11,801 bases of DNA from JAHHLP01 sp041609895 (lineage in GTDB: Bacteria > Bacteroidota > Rhodothermia > Rhodothermales > JABDKH01), in NCBI GenBank assembly GCA_041609895.1, contig JBFIPX010000095.1, positions 1 to 11,801 on the forward strand, read 5' to 3'. The notes beneath the pieces were generated by a model, which ran no database searches, was not told where the DNA came from, and saw only the letters and a program-made list of their open reading frames with translations. Below, one piece after another: positions 1 through 6,829 of this stretch. Each line of letters starts with the position of its first letter. Within the stretch, counting starts at the first letter, position 1. The translations under genes and the position numbers were made by a program.

Positions 1-140
1 CAACCAACAAATCTTACCTTGCGGAGACGACACCTTAGAGAGGAGCGGAGCTGAGAAGAGAATGGGGTGGGCGACCTTCTCAAAAAGTACTGGCATCTAA
101 GCCGTCGCTTTGGTCTCTACGAGCTTCACAGTTTGCGTGA

Positions 141-322
141 GATTGCTGGGTTGGCGGACGACACCCCTTCTTCTGGGAGGGCGATTCGCTGATGCGACTT
201 GCTTACCACGGTGGGCCTTACAGTTCCGGCGAGGCACATGCCATCAACAGCGATGGGGCGATTGTTGGCTGGGCCGGTGCGCTGCGGGTTTTGCAGTTAA
301 TGCATTTTCGTGGGGGCCACCA
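141..322 (+). pseudogene. Remnant of a HAF-repeat protein gene, frameshifted
   Basis: In the frame starting at 141 the DNA reads VGGRHPFFWEGDSLM, then SSGEAHAINSDGAIVGWAG. This is the classic HAF-repeat pattern: PFxW, an A-x-A-I-N-x-D/N-G-x-I/V-V-G-W core, then another aromatic/W strand. The expected continuation, AAGFAVNAFSW, lies in a different frame (281-313), so an indel lies between about 264 and 290. The first frame is closed by a TGA at 138-140 and ends at a TGA just inside the next gene. I read this as one surviving repeat of a second, upstream HAF gene, or of an earlier longer form of the downstream gene. A TTG-start frame from 110 runs through this stretch into the lipoprotein, but it is not credible because it lacks a signal peptide and reads the remnant in the wrong frame. 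The repeat match is seen directly; the decay history is inference. Confidence 0.6.
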
Positions 323-325
323 GAA

Positions 326-1417
326 ATGAACACAAGAAAAGTTATTCCGCAGGCCATGCTGTGCCTGCTTCTATTGTCGGCCTGTGACGAGTCGGAACTG
401 TTCAGTTCCGATGATGCCAACCCAGCCGAGGAAGAAGATCCCTATACGGCCGTGGTCCTTGAGCCACTTGAGGGTTCAATTGCGAGTCGGGCGTACGATT
501 TGAATGACGCTTTTCAGGTTGTAGGCGAGTCGATCGATGATCAAGGGCTGACGCGTGCAACGATGTGGACGACTGCTGCAGGAGTCGCGACCTCCACCCG
601 CTACCTTGGAACAGTAGGGATTGGGTCGACGGCTCTGGCCCTGAATAGTCATGCGCAAGTTGTCGGGCGGAGCAATAGCGCCGACCCGGCCAGCTTCAAC
701 AGCAGTCGTCCGTTTGCTTGCACCGAGGCCAACGGGCTTCGTGAACTTTCGCTTCCAAGTACGTCGTGCAGGGGACAGGCATTCGACATCAACGATGTTG
801 GACAGGTAGTGGGGGAAGCGTTTTGCCCCGGACAGGTTACCAGTCACATTTTTGGATGGACGATTGACGCTGCCGGTCACGAGTTGGATCGAACGGATTT
901 TGGAACCTTAGGCGGGACAGCCGCCGCGGCAGTTGCAGTTAACAACACTGGGACGTTTGTTGGGCACATTGACGGACCGGAGGGACCTCCCGGACGGCGT
1001 GGGTACGTGTGGACGGCAGCCGAGGGTGTGACCGTGATTCCTGGCAGTGGGGAGGCACTTGGGCTCAATGATGCAGGATGGATCGTCGGATGGACCGCTG
1101 GATCTGCCGACAATAAGGCATTCTATTGGACTTCGGGGAACGCCCTGGTAGCCATCGGCACGTTTGGAGGCCCCTCTAGCGTCGCGCTAGACATCAATGA
1201 GCGAAATCAGATCGTTGGCAGATCCGACGCGTCCGGAATACAATATCCATTCGTGTGGCAAGAGGGGATAATGATCCGGCTTCCCAATCCTGGTAGCGGC
1301 TTTGGGTCTGGACAAGCCGAATCAATCAACGAGGCGGGAGCGGCGGTTGGCTGGCTGTTGCGTTCCGGTATCAATCAGCCTCGCGCCATCCTGTGGCTTC
1401 CGCGAGGAGAGGTTTAA
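326..1417 (+). CDS. HAF-repeat lipoprotein, seven repeats
   Basis: A 363-residue predicted lipoprotein. The ATG at 326 is chosen over upstream starts because it gives a short basic N-terminus (MNTRK), a hydrophobic core and a perfect lipobox LSAC with Cys20. The only SD-like sequence is a weak G-run about 10 bases upstream. After Cys20 the mature protein is acid-rich (CDESE, then a D/E-rich linker to about residue 38), which would fit a Bacteroidota-type surface-export signal. The rest is built of HAF repeats with the core A-x-x-[LIV]-N-x-x-x-x-[VIF]-V-G at about residues 56, 103, 152, 203, 244, 287 and 332, with FxW or YxW strands between them (for example FGWTI, GYVWT, AFYWT, PFVW). Seven repeats suggest a closed propeller-like fold. 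HAF proteins are found in many bacteria without an assigned function. It probably acts as an anchored extracellular binding protein. It follows the HAF remnant and precedes a hairpin. Confidence 0.85.
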   Translation: MNTRKVIPQAMLCLLLLSACDESELFSSDDANPAEEEDPYTAVVLEPLEGSIASRAYDLNDAFQVVGESIDDQGLTRATMWTTAAGVATSTRYLGTVGIGSTALALNSHAQVVGRSNSADPASFNSSRPFACTEANGLRELSLPSTSCRGQAFDINDVGQVVGEAFCPGQVTSHIFGWTIDAAGHELDRTDFGTLGGTAAAAVAVNNTGTFVGHIDGPEGPPGRRGYVWTAAEGVTVIPGSGEALGLNDAGWIVGWTAGSADNKAFYWTSGNALVAIGTFGGPSSVALDINERNQIVGRSDASGIQYPFVWQEGIMIRLPNPGSGFGSGQAESINEAGAAVGWLLRSGINQPRAILWLPRGEV

Positions 1418-1448
1418 GACTAGTAGCGATAGTTCATCCCGTTTGAAT

Positions 1449-1479
1449 GTGCCCAAGAAACTCCATTCGGCTTGGGCAC
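1449..1479 (+). terminator. Hairpin after the HAF lipoprotein gene
   Basis: A perfect 9-bp inverted repeat, GTGCCCAAG and CTTGGGCAC, with a 13-base loop starts 31 bases after the stop codon at 1417. No T-run follows, so intrinsic termination is uncertain; it could also act as an mRNA-stabilising end structure. The rest of 1418-1678 shows no gene. A weak promoter-like pair (TTGCAT at 1595, TATCAA at 1618, 17-base spacer) lies ahead of the next gene but is not convincing. Confidence 0.5.
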
Positions 1480-1678
1480 GGGTCGATTGGGCGGGTGTCT
1501 GTCGGAGTACTGGGTGCTGGCGGACGTAATGGGCGAGAAGGGTACCACAGGGTCTAAATGCGGACACCTTTTGGTGAGATCCTGTGTGGCCCGCTTGCAT
1601 TAGCGTCGAAAATTGTTTATCAACGATCATAGGCGCGGGCCACGCGCACGCGTCTAGCCGACTCCAACCGGTAGTTTC

Positions 1679-3745
1679 ATGAACTACTTCACGCAAGGAC
1701 CGGCGCAATCATTCCGGCTCTGTCCGGGTCGGGCCGCGTTGCCTGTCCTCACACTTCTCCTGGTCGCGCCTTGGGGAACAGCTGCCGGCCAGCCAAAGAT
1801 CTACTGGCTGAACAACGAAGATCAACACATCAGTCAGGCGAATCTGGACGGCTCGTCCCAGGAAATCCTGATAGAGTATCGATTCCTGGTCCCGGGAGGA
1901 ATCACGGTTGATACCTCGACTGGCGACCTCTACTGGGCAGACGCTGGTGCGATCGGCCGAACAGGTAATGGCGACCAGGTCGCATACGATATTGAGGTAG
2001 GAGGTACTGCGCATGATGTGGCGCTCGACCTCGTCGCCGGAAAGGTGTACTGGACGAATCTAGTGCAGCGCAGGATCGAGAGGGCCAATCTAGATGGGTC
2101 CGCGGTAGAGGAGGTTGTTGACGGGGTAGACAGCCCCACGGGCATCGCTGTGGACGTCGGTGCGCAGCAAGTGTACTGGACAGACTCCAGTGGAGACGAT
2201 GGAGTCGTGCGGCGAGCGAACTTCGACGGGACGGGATCCGAGTTGCTTGTGACGGTCGCATCTGCGGAGCTCGGACACGTGGAGCTGGATGTGGACGGTG
2301 GCAAGATGTACTGGACGAACACGTCGGCCGGCGAGATATCGCGCGCAAATCTTGATGGATCGTTCATCGAACAGGTGGTCACCCTCAGCGGCCGTGGCGG
2401 GATTAGTCTCGACTTGACTGCGGGCAAGATATACTGGGTCGATTGGGCGGTGGGCTCGGTGGAGGGAATGGTCCGAAGAGCAAGCCTCGACGGCTCGGGC
2501 ATCGAAGATCTTCCTTTGCAGGTCATCGGTCCGACCGACATCGCAGTCGACCCGGCCCGATCGCGACTCTACGTCCTCGAAGAAGAACGGCGGGAACGGA
2601 GCAGTATTCAAGGGTCTAACATCGACGGTCTGGACCAGTCGACGTTCGTCGTCGGAATGTGGTCGGTCAGATCGCTGACTCACGACCTGGGAGCCGGAAA
2701 GCTCTACTGGTTGTCGTCCAACCCCTACATCCAGAGGAGCAATCTCGACGGAACCGGGGTCGAAGATCTGTATGGGCCGATCGATGCGGACCAGCTCGTT
2801 GTCGACGCGCAAAACGACAGGTTATACTGGATCGACCGCTTCGACGGGATCTTCCGAGTCAACGATGACGGAACCGGTGCGGAACAGGTTGTTGGTGGTC
2901 CGTTCTTTTCGGGTGAGAACCTTGTCGTCGACGGTTCGAACGGAAAGATTTACTGGATCGGCGAGAGTCAGGGAAGTATTCAGAGGGCAAACCTGGATGG
3001 GTCGGGCGTAGAGGAAGTCGTCACCACGCCGGACATCGAGACGATCAACATCGACCCCTCCGGAGGCAAAATCTACTGGTACAGTGACACGGGGGGAGAC
3101 CTTCGAATCAGCCGCGCCAATCTCGACGGAACCGGGATGGAGAATGTCGTGACCGGACAGCTCGCCCGGGGCGGACTCGTGCTCCACCCAGCCCAGGGCA
3201 AGATATACTGGGCAGACCTCGCGATCTCTCGCGCCGATCTCAACGGCTCGAACGTTGAAGAGCTGGTGGCGCCCTCCGGAGCAACCCAGCACCGGGACCT
3301 GGCCCTCGACGTCGTGGATTCCAAAATGTACTGGTTCCGCGGCGAGCGAATCGAGCGCGCAAACCTGGACGGGTCCGAGCACGAAACCATTGTCATGGAC
3401 ACCGGACGTGCGCCTCAAGGGCTGCTGCTGGGCCGCTCCGTAGGTACCTCGGTGGAGGACGTTCTTCCGCCGGCACCCGCAGTGTTCGAAGTGGACTTGG
3501 CGTTTCCGAATCCGTTTCGATTGAAGACAGCATTTACACTGAGGGTGTATCGAAGTCAGCAAGTGCGAATCGATCTCTACGACCTGCTCGGGCGGCAGGT
3601 GCGGCTGCTGCACGATGGCTGGATTGTTCGGGACGCTGTGCAGCGCATTAGCTTCGAGGCTGCCGACCTCCCGAGCGGACGCTATTTCTACCGCATTCGG
3701 GGAGAAGACTTCAACGCGACAGGTAGCGTAGTTCGCGCGAAGTAG
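1679..3745 (+). CDS. Secreted YWTD-repeat (LDL-receptor class B-like) protein with T9SS-type tail
   Basis: A 688-residue predicted exported protein. Residues 1 to about 38 look like a signal peptide (basic N-region, core LPVLTLLLVAPWG, then a small-residue cleavage region TAAGQ). From about 40 to 585 there are thirteen repeats with period about 42. Each has a [KR]-[ILVM]-Y-W-x-[DN]-like strand (Trp or its equivalent near 42, 85, 124, 166, 211, 252, 298, 343, 383, 425, 467, 510, 551) and most have a following ANLDG[ST] turn. These are LDL-receptor class B (YWTD) repeats, which form six-bladed beta-propellers; the 298 repeat is degenerate (RLYVLE). About 608-688 is a Por-secretion/T9SS type A sorting-like domain (AFPNPF, IDLYDLLGRQV, LPSGRYFYRI). 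The likely role is an extracellular binding or adhesive protein exported across the outer membrane; the ligand is unknown. There is no close SD; the ATG at 1679 is kept because the signal peptide follows it. Confidence 0.88.
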   Translation: MNYFTQGPAQSFRLCPGRAALPVLTLLLVAPWGTAAGQPKIYWLNNEDQHISQANLDGSSQEILIEYRFLVPGGITVDTSTGDLYWADAGAIGRTGNGDQVAYDIEVGGTAHDVALDLVAGKVYWTNLVQRRIERANLDGSAVEEVVDGVDSPTGIAVDVGAQQVYWTDSSGDDGVVRRANFDGTGSELLVTVASAELGHVELDVDGGKMYWTNTSAGEISRANLDGSFIEQVVTLSGRGGISLDLTAGKIYWVDWAVGSVEGMVRRASLDGSGIEDLPLQVIGPTDIAVDPARSRLYVLEEERRERSSIQGSNIDGLDQSTFVVGMWSVRSLTHDLGAGKLYWLSSNPYIQRSNLDGTGVEDLYGPIDADQLVVDAQNDRLYWIDRFDGIFRVNDDGTGAEQVVGGPFFSGENLVVDGSNGKIYWIGESQGSIQRANLDGSGVEEVVTTPDIETINIDPSGGKIYWYSDTGGDLRISRANLDGTGMENVVTGQLARGGLVLHPAQGKIYWADLAISRADLNGSNVEELVAPSGATQHRDLALDVVDSKMYWFRGERIERANLDGSEHETIVMDTGRAPQGLLLGRSVGTSVEDVLPPAPAVFEVDLAFPNPFRLKTAFTLRVYRSQQVRIDLYDLLGRQVRLLHDGWIVRDAVQRISFEAADLPSGRYFYRIRGEDFNATGSVVRAK

Positions 3746-3783
3746 CGTCGACGATAGCCGCGGGGCCTTCAGAGTACCCGAGG

Positions 3784-3807
3784 TTGGACCTTCACGACTG
3801 AGGTCAA
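3784..3807 (+). terminator. Possible weak hairpin after the YWTD gene
   Basis: TTG-(bulged G)-ACCT pairs with AGGTCAA around a 9-base loop, about 39 bases after the stop codon. The stem is short, bulged and lacks a T-run, so this is only a candidate for the end of the transcript. Confidence 0.2.
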
Positions 3808-3955
3808 GAGGCACAGGTGGGCTGCTCGACCAAAAATGCGTACGACCCAGGGGCCGCACAAGAAAACGAGCTGGCTAGGCGGAACGAATGTCGATCAGCA
3901 GTTGACGCAAATTCCGAACGCAGACCGAGTGGCCCCGAAAACGAAAGAATCGAAC

Positions 3956-3981
3956 CAGACGCATCTCATTTTTTACGTCTG
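3956..3981 (-). terminator. Hairpin downstream of the tRNA/tmRNA 3' fragment
   Basis: CAGACG and CGTCTG form a 6-bp stem with a 14-base loop. Read on the minus strand it lies about 16 bases beyond the tRNA-like 3' end and is followed by a pyrimidine-rich stretch with several T-runs. Its position fits the terminator of the RNA gene from which the 3' fragment derives. Pairing is short and the loop large, so termination is only a possibility. Confidence 0.35.
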
Positions 3982-3997
3982 ATCGGATTTCGAGGGG

Positions 3998-4032
3998 TGG
4001 AGCCAAGGGGAGTCGAACCCCTGACCTCTAAA
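3998..4032 (-). other. 3'-terminal fragment of a tRNA or tmRNA gene (probable attachment-site scar)
   Basis: On the minus strand the sequence contains a textbook T-arm: stem AGGGG, loop TTCGACT, stem CCCCT. It is followed by the 3' acceptor strand TGGCTCC and discriminator A, then CCC rather than CCA. The matching 5' acceptor strand (GGAGCCA, or GGGGCCA as in a tmRNA), D-arm and a pairable anticodon arm are absent upstream, where an xre coding sequence sits instead. The TTCGACT loop and GCTCCA end are compatible with either a tRNA or the 3' end of tmRNA (ssrA); I cannot decide which. Such 3' fragments are the usual mark left by integrases that recombine into RNA gene ends. No second copy is visible in the window. 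Confidence 0.65.
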
Positions 4033-4261
4033 ATGCCATCGGGAAGGTCAACGTCTGCAAAGTGTTGCGCGAAAGTCGATCAGGGGTCAACGCTTCCGCA
4101 AGCCGAAGAGGGAGTGCAATGGACGGCTTATGACGTCCCGGGTCGATGGACACGATCGTTTGGCGCGTCACGTTGACGCGATCTGCCAACTCCTGCTGCG
4201 CGATGTCTTGCAGCAGGCGGTGGCGGCGTACCGTGTTTCGAACCTTGTCCTGACGGGCCAC
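4028..4261 (-). pseudogene. Truncated duplicate of a small XRE-family regulator
   Basis: The GTG at 4261 opens a 77-residue frame. Its first 57 residues are nearly the same as the intact XRE regulator at 6602-6829 (about six differences in some 56 positions), including the helix-turn-helix (QQELADRVNVTRQTIVSI). Homology stops after RLAEA. The last 20 or so residues (ending FPMAF) come from unrelated DNA and the TAG stop lies inside the tRNA-like 3' fragment. The normal C-terminus FGVPVEALF and the overlapping membrane-protein gene are missing. Two substitutions, DP for ET after the recognition helix and P for A in the last helix, look damaging. It keeps a good promoter, so a short DNA-binding peptide could still be made, but I regard it as a decaying copy. 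Confidence 0.7.
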
Positions 4262-4317
4262 GACAAGAGTGAACAGTTTGCTTTATATCTTTGTATACAG
4301 TCATGTAAACTGTACTA
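4092..4317 (-). repeat. Duplicated xre segment, copy 1
   Basis: This segment matches 6660-6877 in the same orientation. It covers the regulator's promoter region and its first 57 or so codons. The match starts sharply at GCTTCCGCAAGCCGAAGAG and ends at AAACTGTACTA. Copy 1 is about 8 bases longer between the start codon and the operator. High identity extends through the coding part, with scattered substitutions. Confidence 0.8.
4282..4314 (-). promoter_or_regulatory. Promoter and candidate operator of the truncated xre copy
   Basis: On the minus strand TTTACA (4304-4309) and TATAAA (4282-4287), each 5/6 to the sigma-70 consensus, are separated by 16 bases, placing a start near 4275, just ahead of the GTG at 4261. 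An inverted repeat TACAGT-N7-ACTGTA (4296-4314) overlaps the -35 element. This is where an autoregulating XRE dimer would be expected to bind. The sites are seen directly; the regulation is inferred. Confidence 0.5.
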
Positions 4318-4668
4318 CTTGTATGAGAACGGCGCGCGCAGTCTTTGTCGGATCGATGGCCATTAGAGGCCCGCGCGGGTGAGTTGGTCTACTCTCTGCC
4401 GTCGTGGTTCATGCATCCTCAGCTCTGGACGTTGGCAACGGGCTTCAAAGGTTTCGGGCCATTGAGTTGACGACCCGATCGGAAGTGGACGGAACCAGGT
4501 CTGGAGGGTCTGGCAGAGCGAAAACGACGGACCGTACGACAGGGTATTCACCTCGTCGAAAACCGCCTTTCTACCTACCACGATCACGCCTCATCCTCAC
4601 AGATTGATAACTGACGCTGGGCTACGGTCTCTTCGAACGAAATGAGCTAGTTGGAGGTGTGGATTCTC
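4318..4668 (+). other. Intergenic stretch without a recognisable gene; SD for next gene at its end
   Basis: I see no credible coding sequence here on either strand; short open frames have no recognisable motifs. A 10-base perfect palindrome, CCCGCGCGGG, lies at 4370-4379. The stretch ends with a strong SD, GGAGGTG (4653-4659), nine bases before the ATG at 4669, which settles that start. No convincing promoter was found for the lipoprotein gene. Confidence 0.5.
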
Positions 4669-5346
4669 ATGATTAAAGTAAAAAACATCGTCTTACTATC
4701 CCTGGTAGCGCTGATAACCTCAGCCTGCACCTCGGACGTTCCCGTGTCGGTCAACGAACAAGCCGCAGCATCCGATTTTCTTGTTGAGTCCACCGATATC
4801 GCACTCGGTGCTAAAGCTGTGACGAAACCATTCAAGGGAGCCGTCCACGTTGAAACGATTGTCGCGGAAGGGCCCTTCTTGTGCATGTTCATGCCGGAGG
4901 AGTTCTGCGCTCAGAGATGTCCGAGCGCCGCAAGGACACCGACATGGGTGATCGCATTCTCCGCTCAAGGGCAGGCAACCCACCTTGGCCAGTTCGAGGC
5001 TTCGGCGGAGCACTGCTCTGACGTTGAATTCGATCCGGTGACCATGATACCGGTATCTGCGGTGTACGGTGACGGTGAATTCGAGATTGTAGCTGCCAAT
5101 GGCGACCAGATCTTTGGCACCTACGGTAGTTACGGCGAGGGAGGTGACGGTACCGCCGAGACAATTGGGCCGGGCGTCGCAGATTTCCACGACCGAGTCG
5201 TCATGACCGGCGGCACCGGTCGTTTCGCGAACGTCGCGGGGACCATCCATGAAGACGGCCTTTTCGATGTCATGACGGGAGCGATCACACAGTGGCAGAT
5301 GCACGGTGAGATCGTGTACTCGGCGTCGGACCGCAGCAACCGCTAA
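4669..5346 (+). CDS. Small lipoprotein with a GGTGRF beta-barrel-like domain
   Basis: A 225-residue predicted lipoprotein. The ATG at 4669 is supported by an SD and gives MIKVKN followed by a hydrophobic core and a near-consensus lipobox ITSAC with Cys20. The mature part holds four more cysteines (FLC, EFC, QRC, EHC) that could pair as disulfides. The second half has GEFEIVAANGDQIFGTYGS, then VVMTGGTGRFANVAGTIHE, a pattern seen in a broad set of bacterial proteins with an allene-oxide-cyclase-like or related beta-barrel (repeated 'NGDxIxG' and 'GGTGRFxxAxG' strands). That assignment rests on recall of the motif and is tentative. It probably sits in the outer membrane or periplasm; no ligand or enzyme activity can be named. 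The minus-strand operon converges on it with a 35-base gap and no clear shared terminator. Confidence 0.8.
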   Translation: MIKVKNIVLLSLVALITSACTSDVPVSVNEQAAASDFLVESTDIALGAKAVTKPFKGAVHVETIVAEGPFLCMFMPEEFCAQRCPSAARTPTWVIAFSAQGQATHLGQFEASAEHCSDVEFDPVTMIPVSAVYGDGEFEIVAANGDQIFGTYGSYGEGGDGTAETIGPGVADFHDRVVMTGGTGRFANVAGTIHEDGLFDVMTGAITQWQMHGEIVYSASDRSNR

Positions 5347-5381
5347 TGCCGGTTGGCGATTGGTGAGGCAACGGATTCGGG

Positions 5382-5831
5382 TCAACTGGACACTTCCAAG
5401 TCCATTCGGCGAATCCAGCAACTGACGAGAAATAGTAGTCCAGCCGTCGGAATCAAGAGGAATGGGAATAACAAGACGTTTGGGTTGACGACCGCGCTGA
5501 CGACAAAGGCGACGATGACAATCGTACCGCCGAGGAACTCCCATCGCCAGCCGACCATCAGACCCACGAGCCATGCCCCCATTGCCGTGAATCCAACATA
5601 GTCATCTGTCCGCAATGATCGCGACGCTTCTTCACCTTCGCCGCTAAGGCCGCTGATCAGGTGAGCCACGATGAAGAAGCCCCAGATTGCCAGGACCACC
5701 AGACTGATGCCGCGTGCAGTCCACCGCGAGACCTTCGACAGCGATTGACGGAGTCGGTCGGTTTGATCCTGAGTTGATTTGTCGACAGCACTCACAGGTG
5801 GATGAGATTCGTTCTGCATTCTTCTAGCCAT
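5382..5831 (-). CDS. Four-helix membrane protein, last gene of the xre operon
   Basis: A 149-residue predicted inner-membrane protein. The ATG at 5831 lies 7 bases beyond the stop of the preceding gene and there is no clear SD; a second ATG at 5819 is possible. A polar N-terminus of about 40 residues is followed by four hydrophobic segments: GISLVVLAIWGFFIVAHLI, GFTAMGAWLVGLMVGW, LGGTIVIVAFVVSAVV and LLFPFLLIPTAGLLFLV, ending in a short basic/acidic tail. The MVGWRWEFLGG motif between helices 2 and 3 recalls small membrane proteins annotated as DUF7670, from memory only. Longer in-frame extensions upstream are rejected because they read into the neighbouring membrane gene. Position makes it a partner of the XRE regulator and the larger membrane protein. 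Function unknown. Confidence 0.8.
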   Translation of the reverse strand: MARRMQNESHPPVSAVDKSTQDQTDRLRQSLSKVSRWTARGISLVVLAIWGFFIVAHLISGLSGEGEEASRSLRTDDYVGFTAMGAWLVGLMVGWRWEFLGGTIVIVAFVVSAVVNPNVLLFPFLLIPTAGLLFLVSCWIRRMDLEVSS

Positions 5832-5838
5832 GTAGTAT

Positions 5839-6609
5839 TTAGTCTTCGTCCGAGCCCGGTTCGGTCCCAGTCGATTCCGCCGCATTCTTGTCGTCTGCCG
5901 GTTTGACGCGAACCAGTGCGATTCCAGAAACCATGAGGGGAACGAGCAGGAGCGTATTTGTAAGCGCAACGGTTGACCAGTCAAGTGCACCCTTGCGTCC
6001 GAAGACAAACGCAAGTCCTACGGATATCAATAGCAGAAGAGCGCCTGTGACCCTGGGCCAGCGATGCGCCGTCCAGGCCGGCACGAAGAAGGCCGCGAGC
6101 AGAGCGATCGCCGCGAAAATCCCGAGGATCGCTTCCGAGAACTCCACATCGGGGTTTGATTCTCCGACCAATGTGGCGACAACAAAGACAGCCCAGAATG
6201 AGCCGAACGTCATCAGCACGAGAGATGCGGTTCTTTGTGCGCCCGAGTAGGACAGCAGTGCGCTGAACATCCACGACATCCAGAGTAGTAGCAGGATGAA
6301 CCTGATCCACTCTGCCGACTCGTCAAGCGCAGGGCTCCACTCAAGTGCTGAAAGAACGAGTATTGCTGCGAAACCGCCGATGAGATACGCGTGGTATCCG
6401 GCCCGATGTGCCGCCTGGCGTTGAAACTCGTCGTGGTCGCGCAACCAGCCCAGTTCCCTCAGCAGTCCGGGGCCAAAAGCTCCAAGTCCGGCCACGAAAA
6501 GTAGACTCCTTGATACGAACATCCAGAGGAGAATGCCACAGACGACCAGACCACCTGCGATCAAACCGGTCACGGGAGGGATGGTCCTTGTGGAAAGCCG
6601 GTTAGCCAT
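5839..6609 (-). CDS. Polytopic membrane protein translationally coupled to the XRE regulator
   Basis: A 256-residue protein with about seven or eight predicted transmembrane segments (for example GLIAGGLVVCGILLWMFV, YLIGGFAAILVLSALEW, FILLLLWMSWMFSALL, SLVLMTFGSFWAVFVVATLV, ILGIFAAIALLAAFFV, TGALLLLISVGLAFVFG, TNTLLLVPLMVSGIALV) and a soluble acidic tail ending EPGSDED. The ATG at 6609 is preferred because it overlaps the regulator's stop by 8 bases and has a GAGGT SD 7 bases upstream. An upstream in-frame start would lie deep inside the regulator gene. The first loop carries LRDHDEFQRQAAHRAGYHAY, resembling in style the DExQ...A..AY stretch of membrane proteins often paired with small XRE regulators; no family is assigned. 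It may be the sensor or effector controlled by that regulator. Confidence 0.85.
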   Translation of the reverse strand: MANRLSTRTIPPVTGLIAGGLVVCGILLWMFVSRSLLFVAGLGAFGPGLLRELGWLRDHDEFQRQAAHRAGYHAYLIGGFAAILVLSALEWSPALDESAEWIRFILLLLWMSWMFSALLSYSGAQRTASLVLMTFGSFWAVFVVATLVGESNPDVEFSEAILGIFAAIALLAAFFVPAWTAHRWPRVTGALLLLISVGLAFVFGRKGALDWSTVALTNTLLLVPLMVSGIALVRVKPADDKNAAESTGTEPGSDED

Positions 6610-6829
6610 GATCGTTACCTCGATCGAGTTGGAAGAGTGCCTCGACCGGAACCCCAAAAGCTTCCGCAAGCCGAAGAGCCAGCGCTATCGACGGCTTATA
6701 ACGTCCTGTCTCGATGGACACGATCGTTTGGCGCGTCACGTCGACGCGATCCGCCAGCTCCTGCTGTGTGATGTCTTGCAGCAGGCGGTGGCGGCGTACC
6801 GTGTTTCGAACCTTGTCCTGTCGGGCCAC
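6602..6829 (-). CDS. Small XRE/Cro-type HTH transcriptional regulator
   Basis: A 75-residue single-domain DNA-binding protein. The helix-turn-helix spans about residues 22-41 (QQELADRVDVTRQTIVSIE), followed by TGRYKPSIALALRLAEAFGVPVEALF, the standard ending of this COG1476-like family of about 65-80 residues. The GTG at 6829 matches the start of the duplicate copy; a TTG at 6844 would add five residues. A TTGACT hexamer with a TACTCT hexamer 17 bases away would start transcription almost at the GTG, so a leaderless message is possible. It overlaps the next membrane-protein gene by 8 bases, so the two are probably co-translated. Regulators of this type commonly control their own operon with a membrane partner; the signal is unknown. 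Confidence 0.88.
   Translation of the reverse strand: MARQDKVRNTVRRHRLLQDITQQELADRVDVTRQTIVSIETGRYKPSIALALRLAEAFGVPVEALFQLDRGNDHG

Noticed and set aside
110..325. N-terminal extension of the HAF lipoprotein from the TTG at 110
   Set aside because: It would bury the signal peptide and lipobox 72 residues inside the protein and reads the HAF remnant in the wrong frame.
1679..3745. Regularly spaced DNA repeats as a possible CRISPR array
   Set aside because: The repeats are codons for ANLDG and YW motifs at about 126-base spacing and vary at synonymous sites, as expected for protein repeats.
2822..3859. Long minus-strand open frame of 345 codons opposite the YWTD gene
   Set aside because: A shadow of the periodic repeats on the plus strand; no independent domain or start signal.
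3817..4176. Plus-strand open frame of 119 codons containing RGVEPLTS
   Set aside because: That peptide is the well-known spurious translation antisense to a tRNA-type T-arm; the rest has no motif and overlaps the xre copy.
3998..4400. A full tRNA or tmRNA gene on the minus strand
   Set aside because: Only the T-arm and 3' acceptor strand are convincing. No pairing 5' acceptor, D-arm, paired anticodon stem or tag reading frame ending in ALAA was found upstream.
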